A stretch of 64,000 nucleotides of DNA from Silene latifolia (Eukaryota > Streptophyta > Magnoliopsida > Caryophyllales > Caryophyllaceae): assembly GCF_048544455.1 (NCBI RefSeq), contig NC_133536.1, forward strand, positions 193,753,325-193,817,324. Reading direction: 5' to 3'. The translations under genes were made by a program, and so were the position numbers. Below the pieces are notes generated by a model, which made no database searches, had not been told where the DNA came from, and was given only the letters and a program-made list of their open reading frames with translations. Shown piece after piece: positions 50,138 through 62,085 of this stretch; position 1 is the first letter of the stretch; each line of letters begins with the position of its first letter.

Positions 50138-52167
50138 AACTCCCCTCATCATCTCTTTGTTTGTCCTCAAGCAAAGCATCACACATTACAAAAGACAATC
50201 ATACAGATGGCGAATAAACAATTCAGAGCTAATGTTTAATGCACATACAAATCCCAAGCTATCCGTATCTGTAACAAAACAATGACCAAAGTGTACCAAT
50301 AAAACAAATTCAAAGGTACGGGATATAGAAAATGCAGCTGAAGTCTTATGTCACCATACTATAGACAAATGCCAAATACCTTTCGATCTTGCAAGACAAA
50401 TTAGTCGGATTCTCGCGGATTCACTCATGCACTCATAAGTATGTAAGGGTGAGTTATATGTGAAGATAAAAAGAAGTATAAACACTCAATCGACTTATGA
50501 AACATGCATGCAATCTAATGTGATAGAGATTTTCCCAACTAATATGCATTCACAATATGTAGACAAAAGTACATGTATCAAGGACAATAAGGGTGGCAAA
50601 TGGGTTAAAGGGATAGAAATGGTTTGTGCCAAGGCACGTTATGGATATGTGGAGCTAAAACGGTAGTCGCAGCGTTAAACCAAAACCAATTCTATGATAA
50701 CAAATACAAATGAACCCAACTTAGAGAAATGATCTTAACTTTACAACACATGAGAGCGAATGAAGTACTCTTCAAATATGCATTAGACTCTAGTGACCAT
50801 CCTCTTGATCCTTGACAAAACCAAATGAAGCAATTAATTTTCTTTTCTTTTCTTCTTTCAATTCTCTTTTTTTTTTCTTCAATCTTTTCTTTTTTTTTCT
50901 TTTTCTTCCATTTCATATTTTTCTTTTTCCAACACAAGAATACAACACAATTGCTAAAAGTACTTTGCTTTACCCACATGACAATAATAAGTCCCAACCC
51001 AACCATAATAACAAAATAGACAAGATAGACAATCAACTGCGACTGTCCCGAAAAGGTAGGCAAATTCTTGGATGGTAGCTCATAGGATGTAATTTAAGAT
51101 TGGCTACAAGGGTTCAAACGGGCTAAACAAAGAGTAATGTAAGGCTTATTTCAACAGTAAGAACCGCCTATCTACATGTACTTAGTCAAATGAAAGCAAT
51201 AAAAGTATCAAGAAATCAATGTCACACTTATGCAGTTTGATATTACATATTCCACAAGGAGAAACCACACTCAAGCCTAATTGACAAATGAGACCAGTTT
51301 ATTGATGTTCCCGGCCTAGGAAGCTCTATAGACCTCAGAATTTAAGTAGTTTACCAATATCATTGTGTCAAATCTAATTAGCACAAGGCATGTCAATACG
51401 GTCAAGACTTGAATTATGAGCTTTGTCTTCATGAATAACGGGTCAAAACAATGTACCTGGACAACTAAACGGGATTCAAATGCAAAAACAATCCAATTTA
51501 ACATCATTGTTATTTAATTCACCAATACTCGACCTAAAACAAAGGAAAAACATGTTTTTGGATTTTAATTTTTTTAACTTTTTTTAATTTTTGATATAAA
51601 AGCACACAGCAATAAGTAAATCATACAACATAATTAAAGACTCCTCCTCCAAACTTAAATGTCACAGTGTCCTCATTATGTCGCCTAGAACATAACAATC
51701 ACACACAAAAATTTCCAGCAACTTAAAGGACACATCTAACAAAAGGAATGGGAAATAACTAGAGATAATACAATAAAAGAAGGGAGAAGGGAGGAGAATA
51801 CCGGGTAAGAGCGTAGGAGTTCCCCCAAACCAGCTGCAAAAATAGGGGAGAAATATCAACCGCACAAATCCTATCATCGCATGGCTACAAATTAAACCCA
51901 AAAAGCTTGGGTACTCAATCGAGCTTGTGCTTACTCGATCGAGTACTCATCTTGCGAGCAATTTCTGCATTTAAAAAACAAATGCCCATACAAAACACAA
52001 TCAATACAACTTAAAGCACGTAATAGTAAATAAAAAAGTAGCGCATGTGGTACACACAAGCATAAGTAGCACCAATAAAAAGTCCAAGAGAAAATAAATG
52101 ACAAATAAAGTTCTTGCTCATCAAACTCTAAGTCTAATGTAAAATATGAGCAAGTATGATCATTGCT
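50138..52167 (-). other. Non-coding 3' part of the minus-strand Athila-like element
   Basis: About 2 kb between the protease frame and the 3' LTR, where reverse transcriptase and integrase would be in a full element. No such domains are visible. It has a pyrimidine-rich tract at about 50840-50930 and one ACTCGATCGAGTACTC palindrome near 51934-51950. Confidence 0.75.
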
Positions 52168-53330
52168 CTATAAGTCATCATTACTTGGAAGGAGATAGAG
52201 CACTTCATCCGTCATAGGAGCTTCAATAAAAACTTTGACTGGCTCTTCTCTGAAAATCTCAGCTTCCAAAGCATCTAACTCGGCTTCTATGTCAACATTC
52301 TTATCACAGTTATAAATTGGCTCAGGATGAGGCTCATCTCCATATATCAACTTCTGTATATCATCCACTTCCTTGCTCCATGGATATGACGCAACGGCAA
52401 GGGCGTCAGGTTGATTCCTGTCAAAACAATAAGCAAAGGAATCATCAAAAATAGGATCAAGAGCATTAATCATATGACAAGAAGCTTTTGAATCAAGAGG
52501 ACGTGATGCTTTGTCAAGACCAAAAGTGATAGTATCATCTCCAATATTGAACGTAAGACTCCCATGTCTAACATCTATAACCGCCCCTGCACTACGCAAG
52601 AATGGTCGTCCTAGAATAATAAGAACATGAGAATTCTCAGCTATATCTATCACTACAAAGTCGACTAGAATGAAAAATTTCTTTATTCTAACAGGCACAT
52701 CTTCTAAGATACCCATAGGATGCTTAATAGACCTGTCAGCTAATTGTAGAATCATGTTAGTACATTTAAGCTTAATCGTGTTTAATTGATTGCAAATTTT
52801 ATATGGCATGACACTGACGCTTGCTCCTAAATCAGATAAGGCATTGTCAATAGCTAAAGGACCTATATTACAAGGAATAGAAAAACTCCCTCGATCCTTA
52901 AGCATAGGTGGAGAATTGGCTTGCAATGTGGCGTTGTATTCATGGGTGAACGCGACAGTCTCCAGTTGATCAAAAGACCGCTTCTTTGACAAAATATCTT
53001 TCAAAAACTTGTCATATGCCGGCACTTGAGTTACCAATTCAGTAAATGGGATTGTCACTTGAAGATTCTTTACTACCTCCATAAACCTTTCAAACTGCTG
53101 TTCAAGTTTGGATTTCTGCAATCGTTGAGGAAAAGGTAATTGAATTTTGATTGGCTCGGCTTCTTTTGATTTAGAAATAGTTTTAGAAGCACCATCGTCA
53201 GTTACAGGAGTGACTCGATCAAGTCTTGTGGTTACTCGCTCAAGTTCTGGGGTGACTCGATCGAGTTTAGGTTGTACTCGATCAAGGAACCTACTTTTGT
53301 CCAATGTCGTAGCTGAAACACCCGAGAAAT
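52168..53330 (-). CDS. Aspartic protease region of minus-strand Athila-like element
   Basis: The open frame from 53304 down to 52168 continues the gag polyprotein. KSKLEQQFERFMEVVKNLQV and VPAYDKFLKDILSKKR are the conserved linker before the protease. The core reads GSFSIPCNIGPLAIDNALSDLGASVSVMP, the Athila-type protease with DLGA at the active site, followed by FVVIDIAENSHVLIILGRPFL. The frame ends YLLPSNDDL before a stop, with no polymerase after it. The join to the upstream gag frame is broken at a C/G14 homopolymer (53340-53353). Confidence 0.85.
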
Positions 53331-54071
53331 CATTATCTTGGGGGGGGGGGGGGTGCCTCGATCGGGCCTATGTAGTACTTGATCGAGTACGCTGGTTCCT
53401 CGATCAATCCAGGACTGGCTCGATCGAGTACTCACGTTAGTCCTCTTTTTTTTGTCTTTTTGCTTATCCCGTGTTTGATCTTTGCAAATTTCTTTCTCGT
53501 CATCGCTCAAGTCGAGATTGCCCAATCCCTTATGATGCATATAAGGAACTTCATCTTCATTAATGGGTATGTCCGGACCTTGATAAGAAGTAACGCTCCT
53601 CAAAGAAATAGCATTAACTTGCTCATGTGCTTGTTTACCTTGAGGAGGAAGGCCAGACTGTTTTGAAGGATTTTGAGCTGCCATTTGAGCAACTTGAGTA
53701 TCCAACATCTTATTGTGAGCCATTAGTTCGAAGATCTGAGCTGTTTGCTTTTGTTGAATCATTAGACTTTGTTGCAAAAGAGCTTTCATCTCGGCTATCT
53801 CATTACTTGGAGCTTGAGGAGGAGATTGCATTTGTTGAAAACCTCCCTGATTGTGCGTTTGATAACCTCGTTGTAGTTGATTATCGCGATTTGGAGGAAT
53901 AATATAAGCACTTTGTTGTGAAGCTTGAGCATAAGCATTCTGACTCCTTTCAGGGAAGAAGTTAGAATATTGAGTACCTTGCTTGAAAGATTGAAAAGTA
54001 TGGACATGTTCAATAGTACTCGTACACTTGGCCGCAGTGTGGCCATCTACCCCACATCTCTTGCAGGACAC
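53331..54071 (-). CDS. gag C-terminal region with CCHC zinc knuckle, minus-strand Athila-like element
   Basis: The frame opens with CKRCGVDGHTAAKC, a C-x2-C-x4-H-x4-C nucleic-acid-binding knuckle. A Gln-rich stretch and a coiled coil (EIAEMKALLQQSLMIQQKQTAQIFEL) follow, then VNAISLRSVTSYQGPDIP, a conserved Athila gag block. Near its end, CTCGATCGAG-type palindromes fall inside the coding sequence. The frame is shifted at the homopolymer at 53340-53353. Confidence 0.85.
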
Positions 54072-54652
54072 CTTTGTTGAACCATGTGAACCATTTCTTG
54101 ATTAACCAAACACTGAGATGTCTTTAATTCGGTTATTTGAGCCGTTAAGGCCTCCAGCTATGCTGCAATAGCATTATCTGAACCACTTCCTCTCTTGCTA
54201 CCTCTGGGGTTCCCATACTCAGCTTTGTGAGTAGTTATCTGATCAATAAGCTTCCAAGCATTACCGTCATTAGTATTATCTTGGAATCTTCCATTGGCAG
54301 CTGAATCAAGCAAGGCTCTATGATCGTCATACAACCCGTTGTAAAACTGGTTGCAAAGGAACCAAATCTGGAAGCCATGATGAGGGACGGATCGAACTAG
54401 ACTTTTGAAACGAACCCAGGCTTCATTAAAATCCTCAGTAGGACCTTGCTTAAAACTCGCCATCTGGCTTCTAAGAGCATTAGTCTTTTGCGGTGTAAAA
54501 TACCTCTTGTAGAATCCAAGAGCTAGTGAAGTCCAGTTAGTGATTGAATCAGCCTCCATATCCAAATCACATAGCCACTCAGCTGCATCATCTCTCAAAG
54601 AGAAAGGAAAGAGAGTTTGTTTCACTTGATCTTGAGTCACCCCAGCTGTCAA
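54072..54652 (-). CDS. gag core of minus-strand Athila-like element, 5'-truncated
   Basis: The frame 54652-54158 carries the retrotransposon gag core: TLFPFSLRDDAAEWLCDLD, FYKRYFTPQKTNALRSQMAS, FNEAWVRFKSLVRSVPHHGF and FYNGLYDDHRALLDSAANGRF. About 85 bp with a stop separate it from the zinc-knuckle frame. Its N-terminal part is cut off by insertion of the plus-strand element at 54662/54663. Confidence 0.85.
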
Positions 54653-54662
54653 AGGAATAAAA

Positions 54663-56143
54663 TGATACGTGCACTTATATAGTCTTTTTGAGCCTTTATT
54701 TCACATATTTCTATGCGATTCTCGTAGTATTATGCTATAAATGTCCCCCGGATAGTCTATTTTGGTTTATTTTGCTTTATTTGCTGGAATGTACCAAAGA
54801 AGGCGGAATTGAGCCTCTTTATCATCCCTTAGGTTGCATTTACGGAGATGGAAGAACTGGAGCAAGATTGCATTTACCTCGGGAAGCGTGAAGTCATCTC
54901 GGAAGCCAAATCAACGAGCAAAGTGCTGGTTCAGTGGTGTTAGACTCGATCGAAGGCTTTTGTTGGCTATTCTGTTCGATCGAGTAGATATGGGTGGTGA
55001 GAAGACCTCGATCGAGTACATTATCTGTTCGATCGAGAGGTGCTATTTTGGAGGTCCTCGATCGAGTACATTGTCTGTTCGATCAAGAGGTTTTGCTGGA
55101 ATAGTGTTCGATCGAGGAGTTTAAAAGTGCTCGATCGAGCACTTTGCTATTTTACGCGAGATTTTATGGCGAGAACTTATTTATCTTGTTAAGTGTGTGT
55201 TTAATAAATATCTTTCCTATATAAAGGAAAGACGTCCTTAGGTTTAGGGCATCTTTTTAATCATCTTTTAACATCTTTCATTCTGCATACGTTACTCTGA
55301 ATTACTCAGTAGACATTCTCCCTTGCGACGTTGCTTTTGCTCTTTACATTCCGGATTCGAACTTTTGTAATTTTTCTTACTCTCTTCCTTTAATTTAATT
55401 ATCTTTTGCACTTTTAGTTCCTTGTTCTTAATTTCTATTTTAATTAGTATTATTAATTGGTTTATGTTATTTCTTCTTAATCATCTTTATATCATGTCTT
55501 CCATTGTTTTATTAATTATTGTTTGTTTATCATAAATATGCATAGCTAAATACTTTGTTGCAATGATTAGGGGAGCCATGATCGTAAAGCAATAATCTTA
55601 TAATTAGTTTAGACAGTTTATTTGTGAGAATTGATCCATAGCAATTTAATTGTAATCGTTTAGTTGAGTGCACGCTTCTAAACTAGCTAATCCGGTTAAA
55701 TTCAGACCTAGATCGGAAGATTGGAATGAATAGACCTGTTATGAACAATAGACTACACTAATAGGGCGGAAGCTAAGTTAGTAGTATTTTAGGGCGGATA
55801 ACGGACCAGAAGGACCTTTCCTTTACCCTTCTCACACGAGACCGACTGACCTACCCTTAACAAAATTGTGTGATATCATGGTGAGCCGACATCCTATAAT
55901 TTCTCTCTTTATTTGGATCACATACTCTCACCTTTATCAGTTTTATTGTTGTCTCTTTCTTTGCCTTTTATTTCTGTTATTAGTTTAGAAAACAATTCAA
56001 ACACCCCCAATTTGTTACCGTGACGGACTAGAATAACAAGCAGATATATTAGCCTCCCTGTGGAGTACGATACCCGACTTACCTCTGCTATATTAGTTAG
56101 ATCCGGTTGGTTTATTTCTTATAGGGTTGCGATAGCCGTGTCA
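54663..56143 (+). mobile_element. 5' LTR of plus-strand Athila-like element
   Basis: 1,481 bp, TGATACGTGC...GCCGTGTCA, with a PBS TGGCGCCATTGCCGGGG right after it (56149-56165). Athila-type PBSs pair with tRNA-Asp. The left flank TAAAA (54658-54662) would be its target duplication. A TATA box CCTATATAAAGG lies at about 55217-55228. Eight or so TCGATCGA or near-identical palindromes are at about 54948-55140. The LTR start at 63606 is related. Confidence 0.88.
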
Positions 56144-56266
56144 AATTTTGGCGCCATTGCCGGGGAGGCAATTAGCCTACTTGCTTGTTTATTTTAGTTT
56201 GTCTTAGTCTCAAGGGATTTTTAATTCCTTGAGACAATTCTTATTTCTTTTCTCTTAGTTTTGTTT

Positions 56267-58074
56267 ATGCCCAGGTCTAACAGGTCAGAATTAGTACCAG
56301 TTGATCCTGAACTAGAGCGGACTTTTCACCGTAGACAGAACTTTTTGAGAAAGAATCGTCAAGAGGAAGTCTTGAGTACTCTTGAACCTGTCCTAGAAAA
56401 TTTTACATTTGCGTAAGATCAGTCTTTAGAGGAAGACACTTCTATTTCTGCAACAGTTACTGAATCTGCGAAGATGCCTAATATTGCTAGTCATTCTCAG
56501 CTGTCAGCTGCTTCAATTCCTAAGGGTTTTAATCTTGCAACAGAAGATGGGAACACCTTTGATATTCAGCCATCTTACATTAATCTGGTCGAGAGAAACC
56601 TATACAGGGGAGTAGCTGGTGAGGATCCAAGGAAGTATATGGTAGGTCTTCACGGATTATTGTTCTACCATTCCCGCTACTAAGGGAGTGACATAAGACA
56701 AGATAAAGGAAGTCCTGTTTCCTTTTTCTCTTACTGGTGGAGACCGAGAGTGGTTAACTGATTTGGATAGGACTGCAGCTGGGATTACTGATTGGGAGAC
56801 CTTGGCTCTCGCTTTTTACAAAGATACTTCCCTCCACATAGAACTAATGCATTGAGAGGGAAGATTACGAGTTTTAAACAAACTCTAGATGAGAGTTTGT
56901 ATAAAGTATGGGGTCGATTTAAAAAGCTGGTTCGGTCTGTCCCACATCACGGGTTTAGCCAGTGGTTTTTTGTGCAACCAGTTCTACAATAATTTGTATG
57001 ATGACCACCGCACTATTTTGGATGCTGCAGCCAAAGGTCGATTTCAGAAAAAAACATTGATGATGATAAGGGCCGAGGAATTATAGAAGAGATGGCTACC
57101 CATTGTGCTGAATATGGGAATCCTAGAAGTGGAATATAAACGGTCTCTACAGATAATAGTGCACTTGTGGCTCAACTGAAAGCCATGAACGCCATATTTG
57201 ATAAGATCGAGTTGCAGACCGCGGGGAATCAACAAACGGTTCACTTATTGTCTAGACAGGAGACCGTCTCAAGTGAGAGATGTGGAAAAAATGGTCATAC
57301 TGCAATGGAATGCTTAGGTGAGAAGGAGCAAGTCTATGCCTTTCAACAATTTAGGTAAGGAGGCTCCTATTACAACAACTAAGCTAGAGTTCATCCTAAT
57401 TTGAGATGGACTAGTCAAAATATTTTGAATCCTACACCTTCATACCGCCTCATAAAAACCAGCAACAAGGCTTTCAAAAGCCTCATTCTTCCCCCCCGCC
57501 ACAACAAGGTGCCTCTTCTAGTAGAATAAGAGATATAGCCGAGTTGAAGTTGATGGTGCAATCATTGACTATTCAATTGCAAAAAAGTGAAGAAGCAAAA
57601 GTTGCTTCCATTAAGTCACTTGAATCCCAGATGGCTCAACTGGGTGCTAATCAAGCTTCAAGACAACCGAGTCATTTACTGTCACAACCTGACAAGAAGC
57701 CACATGAGACGGTAAATCTGATTAATTTGAGGAGTGGTCTTTCTTATAAGGGACCCAAAATGCCGACTGAAAATGCTGAAATTTCTGACCCGCAAGCTGA
57801 AGTTGCTGTACATGAACAGTCGTCTTTTGACGAAAAAGTGTTGACTTCAAGAGATGTCCTCGATCGACTGATTTCTGGTGGTCGATCGAGGGATTATGCT
57901 GAAAAGGTTCTCGATCGAGGGACTGAAAGTGCTCGATCGAGCACTGAGGAAAACACTGTTCTCGATCGAGTGGATCAAAGTGCTCGATCGAGCACTACTT
58001 CTGAGACTGTTGCTCGATCGAGTGAATCTGATGCTGAATATGACAATTATTTGGCGAGAAAAATGAAGGACTAG
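56267..58074 (+). pseudogene. gag of plus-strand Athila-like element, broken
   Basis: It starts MPRSNRSELVPVDPELERTF. Pieces in several frames follow: FNLATEDGNTFDIQPSYINL, YFPPHRTNALRGKITSF, FKKLVRSVPHHGF, a zinc-knuckle remnant (ERCGKNGHTAMEC) and VNLINLRSGLSYKGPKMP. Stops at about 56414, 56683, 56992 and 57358 and several frameshifts disable it. The last frame (57544-58074) contains seven TCGATCGA palindromes (57858-58024) read as LDR or RSS codons. Confidence 0.85.
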
Positions 58075-58080
58075 CTATTC

Positions 58081-59148
58081 CAATTACGGTCCCATTTCCG
58101 AGAAGATTACACAGTAAGAAGATTGAGCAACAATTCGGTAAGTTTGCCGAAATTTTGAAAAGTCTTCATGGTAATGTACCATTTGCCGAGTTACTAACCC
58201 AGGTACCCCTATATGAAATTTATGAAAGACATTTTAACACGTAGGAGGCATATTAATAAACATGAGACGATGACTTTGACTGAAGCTGGCACTGCCCTTA
58301 TTCAAAATAAACCTCTACCTAAGTTGTCTAACCCGGGTAGTTTCTCTATACCATGTCACATTGGGATCCATTTAATTGATAATGCTTTGTGCGATTTAGG
58401 TGCTAACGTGAGTGTTTTACCATTGTCTCTTGCTAAGAGGCTTGGTTTAACAAAATTTCATTGTACTAATATGACTATACAGATGACCGACCGTACTTTA
58501 TCATGACCCCTAGGTGTCTTAGAGAACATACCTGTTAAGATTGGAAAGTTCTTTATTCCCGTCGATTTCGTAGTCTTAGATATCCCCGAAGACTCATATA
58601 CTCCTATTATTTTAGGACGACCATTTATATATATTGCTCGTGCAGTAATAGATGTCGGGGGGAAGACTTTGACCTTTCAGGTAGGTGATGAGGAGTTGAC
58701 TTTCTATCAGTCTAGCGTTCGTAGGGCCCCTATGCAAGTCCATCCCTGCAATGCACTACCCTCTACAGACCCTGACACGGAACCTCCAATTGACCATATT
58801 GAGTCATGTGTTGTGATAGTAACACCTCCGCCCCAGATTGGGAGCAATATGGAGGTCCATTCTGTCATTTATATTGTTACAGGTATACGCGGATTGGACA
58901 TTGGAGATCCCGCTGATAAGAGTACATTGGAGTTTGAGCTCAATGCTAAAGATGATGCCAAAGATAAAGGCAATAAAAGGAAGAAGCGGGACAAAGTAAA
59001 GATGAGAGTAAAGGCATATGTGGATGCGGACTACTCTCCTTTTGATGAATTCAGTTCATGGAGGCCTAAATGGATGGTCCGCGATGCTGAAGGGACCTCC
59101 TCCAGTCAAAAGCCCTCTTATGGGCTGTTCAAATGTTTCGGAAGATAA
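58081..59148 (+). pseudogene. Aspartic protease region of plus-strand Athila-like element
   Basis: VPLYEIYERHFNT at about 58203 is followed by LPKLSNPGSFSIPCHIG and LIDNALCDLGANVSVLPLSLA (the DLGA protease active-site block). A TGA lies at about 58504. After it come FVVLDIPEDSYTPIILGRPFI and a diverged tail with a Lys-rich stretch (KDKGNKRKKRDKVKMRVKAY) ending KPSYGLFKCFGR. As in the minus-strand element, no reverse transcriptase follows. Confidence 0.82.
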
Positions 59149-60036
59149 AACGGGACGACATCCCGTTTGTATAAACAATTTGTAATTTTGAATTTCCGTT
59201 AGACATTTTAATTTCTTATTAGTCATATACAATAGCATTAGATTAGATAGATTTAGTTTCTTAAGACCGAATATAGACCGCGCGTTGTTTTTTTTTTTTG
59301 TATTTTTGCGGGAAGTATTTTGTGTAAATTGCAGGTTTTGGGACTACGATGCTCATTGGGTAGCGTTCCAAGAGGAAAGAACTCGATCAAGCACTTTTTG
59401 TGTTCGATCGAGCAACTGTTCAAGAAAAAACTCTCGATCGAGTAATGTAAAACTCTCGATCGAGAAGGCCATATTTGGGGGCTCTCGATCGAGTAACAAA
59501 AGTCCTCAATTGAGCAACTGAAGGGAAAAGCTCTTGATCAAGCAGTTTAAAACTACTCGATTGAGCAATCTGGAAGCATATACACGAGGGAGTACCTCTT
59601 CCTCTTCTACTTATGTTCATTTGCAATTTTCTAAATTTCCCTTATTTCTCTCGACATCTTCCCATTCGCAACCTCAAAGCCCAAATTTCTTCCCCTAAAT
59701 TACCAAATAAATTATCCAAATACACTTTCAATCATTAATTAAATCATTCCCCCTTATTTGCTTCATCGATTTTCGACAATTTTGGAGCTATTTGAAGAAT
59801 TAGAGTTTCGAAAAATCGAAATTTATTTCGATTAATTTGAGTTTTTGTTGATTTTAGTTGATCTTTTGTTGGGTAATCAGTTGAAATAAGTTCCTTTCCC
59901 TTTTATTTCATGTTTAATTGCGATTTTACCTTGATTTTGTGCAAGTTAGGGTTTTAGAAATCGATTTCGGGAAAATCCGATTGTGTTGCTTGTATGACTG
60001 ATTCGGAACTTGCTTTTTATTAGGACGGAAAATAGT
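59149..60036 (+). other. Spacer between protease and ORF-1 in plus-strand Athila-like element
   Basis: Non-coding. It has a cluster of CTCGATCGAG-type palindromes at about 59383-59565, including decayed forms such as CTCAATTGAG. Confidence 0.7.
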
Positions 60037-60675
60037 ATGTCGACAAGCTCCGCCTCCACTTCTTCTACTACCCCATTTGTTTCAGAGATGGTGGTCCCTA
60101 CTGTAACCACCGTCACCACCACCGGGACTACTGCTGCCGCTGCTGTTACTACAGTGGTGTCGACCCCTGCTGTGTCGACACCCATACCCGTGACCACTAC
60201 CCTTGTTCCTGCTGTTGTTACTACTTCCGGTACTGTGGTCACTGCTGCTGCTGCTATGGGTTCTCGCTCTGGGGCGAGTACGGGGTTTCGTGCCGCTGCT
60301 CTACGGGCTGCTGCCCTATGCGAGATTGACACTTCCATGGAGACTTTACTTGAGTTTCAGCAGGTACGTTTCATTTCCCCATCCCACCAAACTCGATTTT
60401 TAAATTTAATGGAATATGACATGACATCGACCAAGTTCTTATGTCGACCATCCTTAGAGAAGTAGGGAATATTTGAGCCTGTTGTTGAGCTGCTCAACGG
60501 AACGAGAATGTCGGGTTTGTCCACCATGAAAGAGCTCACTTATCGATAAGCAACTTTAGAATTTTTCAGCTCTTTCACCTTTTCTCTTGCGGCCCATGCG
60601 ACTGACCCCGGGAGCAAGTGCATTACCTTTCGACTGTTCAACATGACCTTCACCTGGCCCTTAGCTGAGTTTGGG
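60037..60675 (+). pseudogene. ATHILA ORF-1-like protein, truncated by a retrotransposon insertion
   Basis: The frame begins MSTSSASTSSTTPF and has a Thr/Val/Ala-rich N-terminus. Then come FQQVRFISPSHQTRFLNLME, STKFLCRPSLEK, a stop (60463), GIFEPVVELLNGTRMSGLST, a further stop (60547), TLEFFSSFTFSL and ITFRLFNMTFTWPLAEFG. This order (KPLxPTKFxxxxTLEKLGI, LTLEFLSSL, ITFRLFN) is that of the Arabidopsis Athila ORF-1 protein family. It ends where the Tekay-like LTR enters at 60676. Confidence 0.75.
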
Positions 60676-62085
60676 TGTAATACTACGGTTTTATGTGTCT
60701 TGGGGTACTCTATCGAGTGGGGCTTACTCTGTCGAGTAAGTTTGATTTTATACAAAACAGTAGTCTGCCTGTAGGGTACTCGATCGAGTAAGCTTGGCAC
60801 TCGATCGAGTAAGGGTCACTCGATCGAGTAAGTGACTTACTCGATCGAGTAAGTCGGGTTACGGGTGATTTGCGACGGATTTGTTAATAATGCGGATTAA
60901 TATATATACTTCCGTCATCTTTTCATAAAACACTTTTACAAAACCTAAATCACAGTCAAGAGAAGTTTACAAGTTACGTTGAATCATTCCTTTGCATTAT
61001 TAGCAAATCCCGGAGCTATAGGTGTTGGTTTTTAATACCGTTGTGATCCTTGCGTCGTGGGTAAATGCTACATATGATTTTCTTATTGTTTTGTTGAGTT
61101 TGGTTAAACCCTAATTTCAGGATTTGGGTTTTTTTTGTGATTATGTGGTTACGGTAGTGATAATATGTGTGTATGTATAGGAGGAGGGTTCGTTGAGGAG
61201 AGATTTTGAGACAGCTGCTTGATCGTCTGATTTCGTGTTGCTTTCCAGGTAGGGTTTCCCTACTCAGTATTAGTTACATGATATGTGTGGTGGTTGTGTT
61301 GTGATTATTGATTAAGTATATTGTTGGTTGATCTTGACGGTTGTTGGTTCATATTGTTGATTGTTGTTGTATAACTGTCTGTGATATTCAGGGCGCGTCC
61401 CTGGCTGAGTGGAGTCACTTGCGGGAGTGTCTTCACGCCCTTGGTTCGCCCTCTGTGGAACCCGCCACAGGAGGGGATGTGCACATTAAGGAAACTTGGG
61501 TTTATCGCTCAGTGGTTGATGAGCGGGGATTTGGTGGGTACGGCTGCGGTCCCCCCACTGGCGGTGTGGAGTACTTGTTGCGATGGGTACTCTGGCAGGA
61601 CTACACACTTTAGTGTGTAGTCAGTTGTGTGGAGTTTGGTTATGGAGATTGGAGAATCGTTGTGTTTGATTGAGCTGTTTTGGCATTTGTTTCATTGTGA
61701 CTTGTATTTTGTAATTAGTACTGACCCCGTTGTTTGTTTTGAAAACTGTGGTGATCCATTCGGGGATGGTGAGCAGTTAATGAGCAGGTTTGATAGGATG
61801 CATATGAGATAGCTGGAATGAGTCATCACATGGCAGTTTAGAAGAGTCTTCCGTTGTGTCAGACGATGTTTAGTAGTTGTGACAGTTTTACCAGTAGACA
61901 TTTTTGAGATATTGTATTTCAGTTTAACAGTTTTGGCTTTGACATGTAATCACTTTAAACCGTATTTACTTTTAAGTATGTTTCTTTATTGTCCCATAAT
62001 TATCATTGCCTCGGGTAACCGAGATGGTGACGTTTCCATACCTTAAGTGGTCCTGGTAAGGCACTTGGAGTATGGGGGTGTCACA
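60676..62085 (+). mobile_element. 5' LTR of plus-strand Tekay-like retrotransposon
   Basis: 1,410 bp, TGTAATACTACGG...GGGGGTGTCACA, then AAG and the PBS TGGTATCGGAGC (62089-62100). Same family as the LTRs at 166-1529 and 2453-3799, in opposite orientation. Six palindromes of the ACTCGATCGAGT type lie at about 60706-60860, the first two decayed, again as two plus four with a CAGTAGTCTGCC spacer. The left flank TTGGG (60671-60675) is the expected target duplication half. Confidence 0.88.

Noticed and set aside
50812..51078. Phe-rich plus-strand frames
   Set aside because: Created by a pyrimidine tract in the non-coding 3' part of the minus-strand Athila-like element.
59946..60338. 130-aa minus-strand Ala/Val-rich frame
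   Set aside because: Antisense to the low-complexity leader of the ATHILA ORF-1-like protein.
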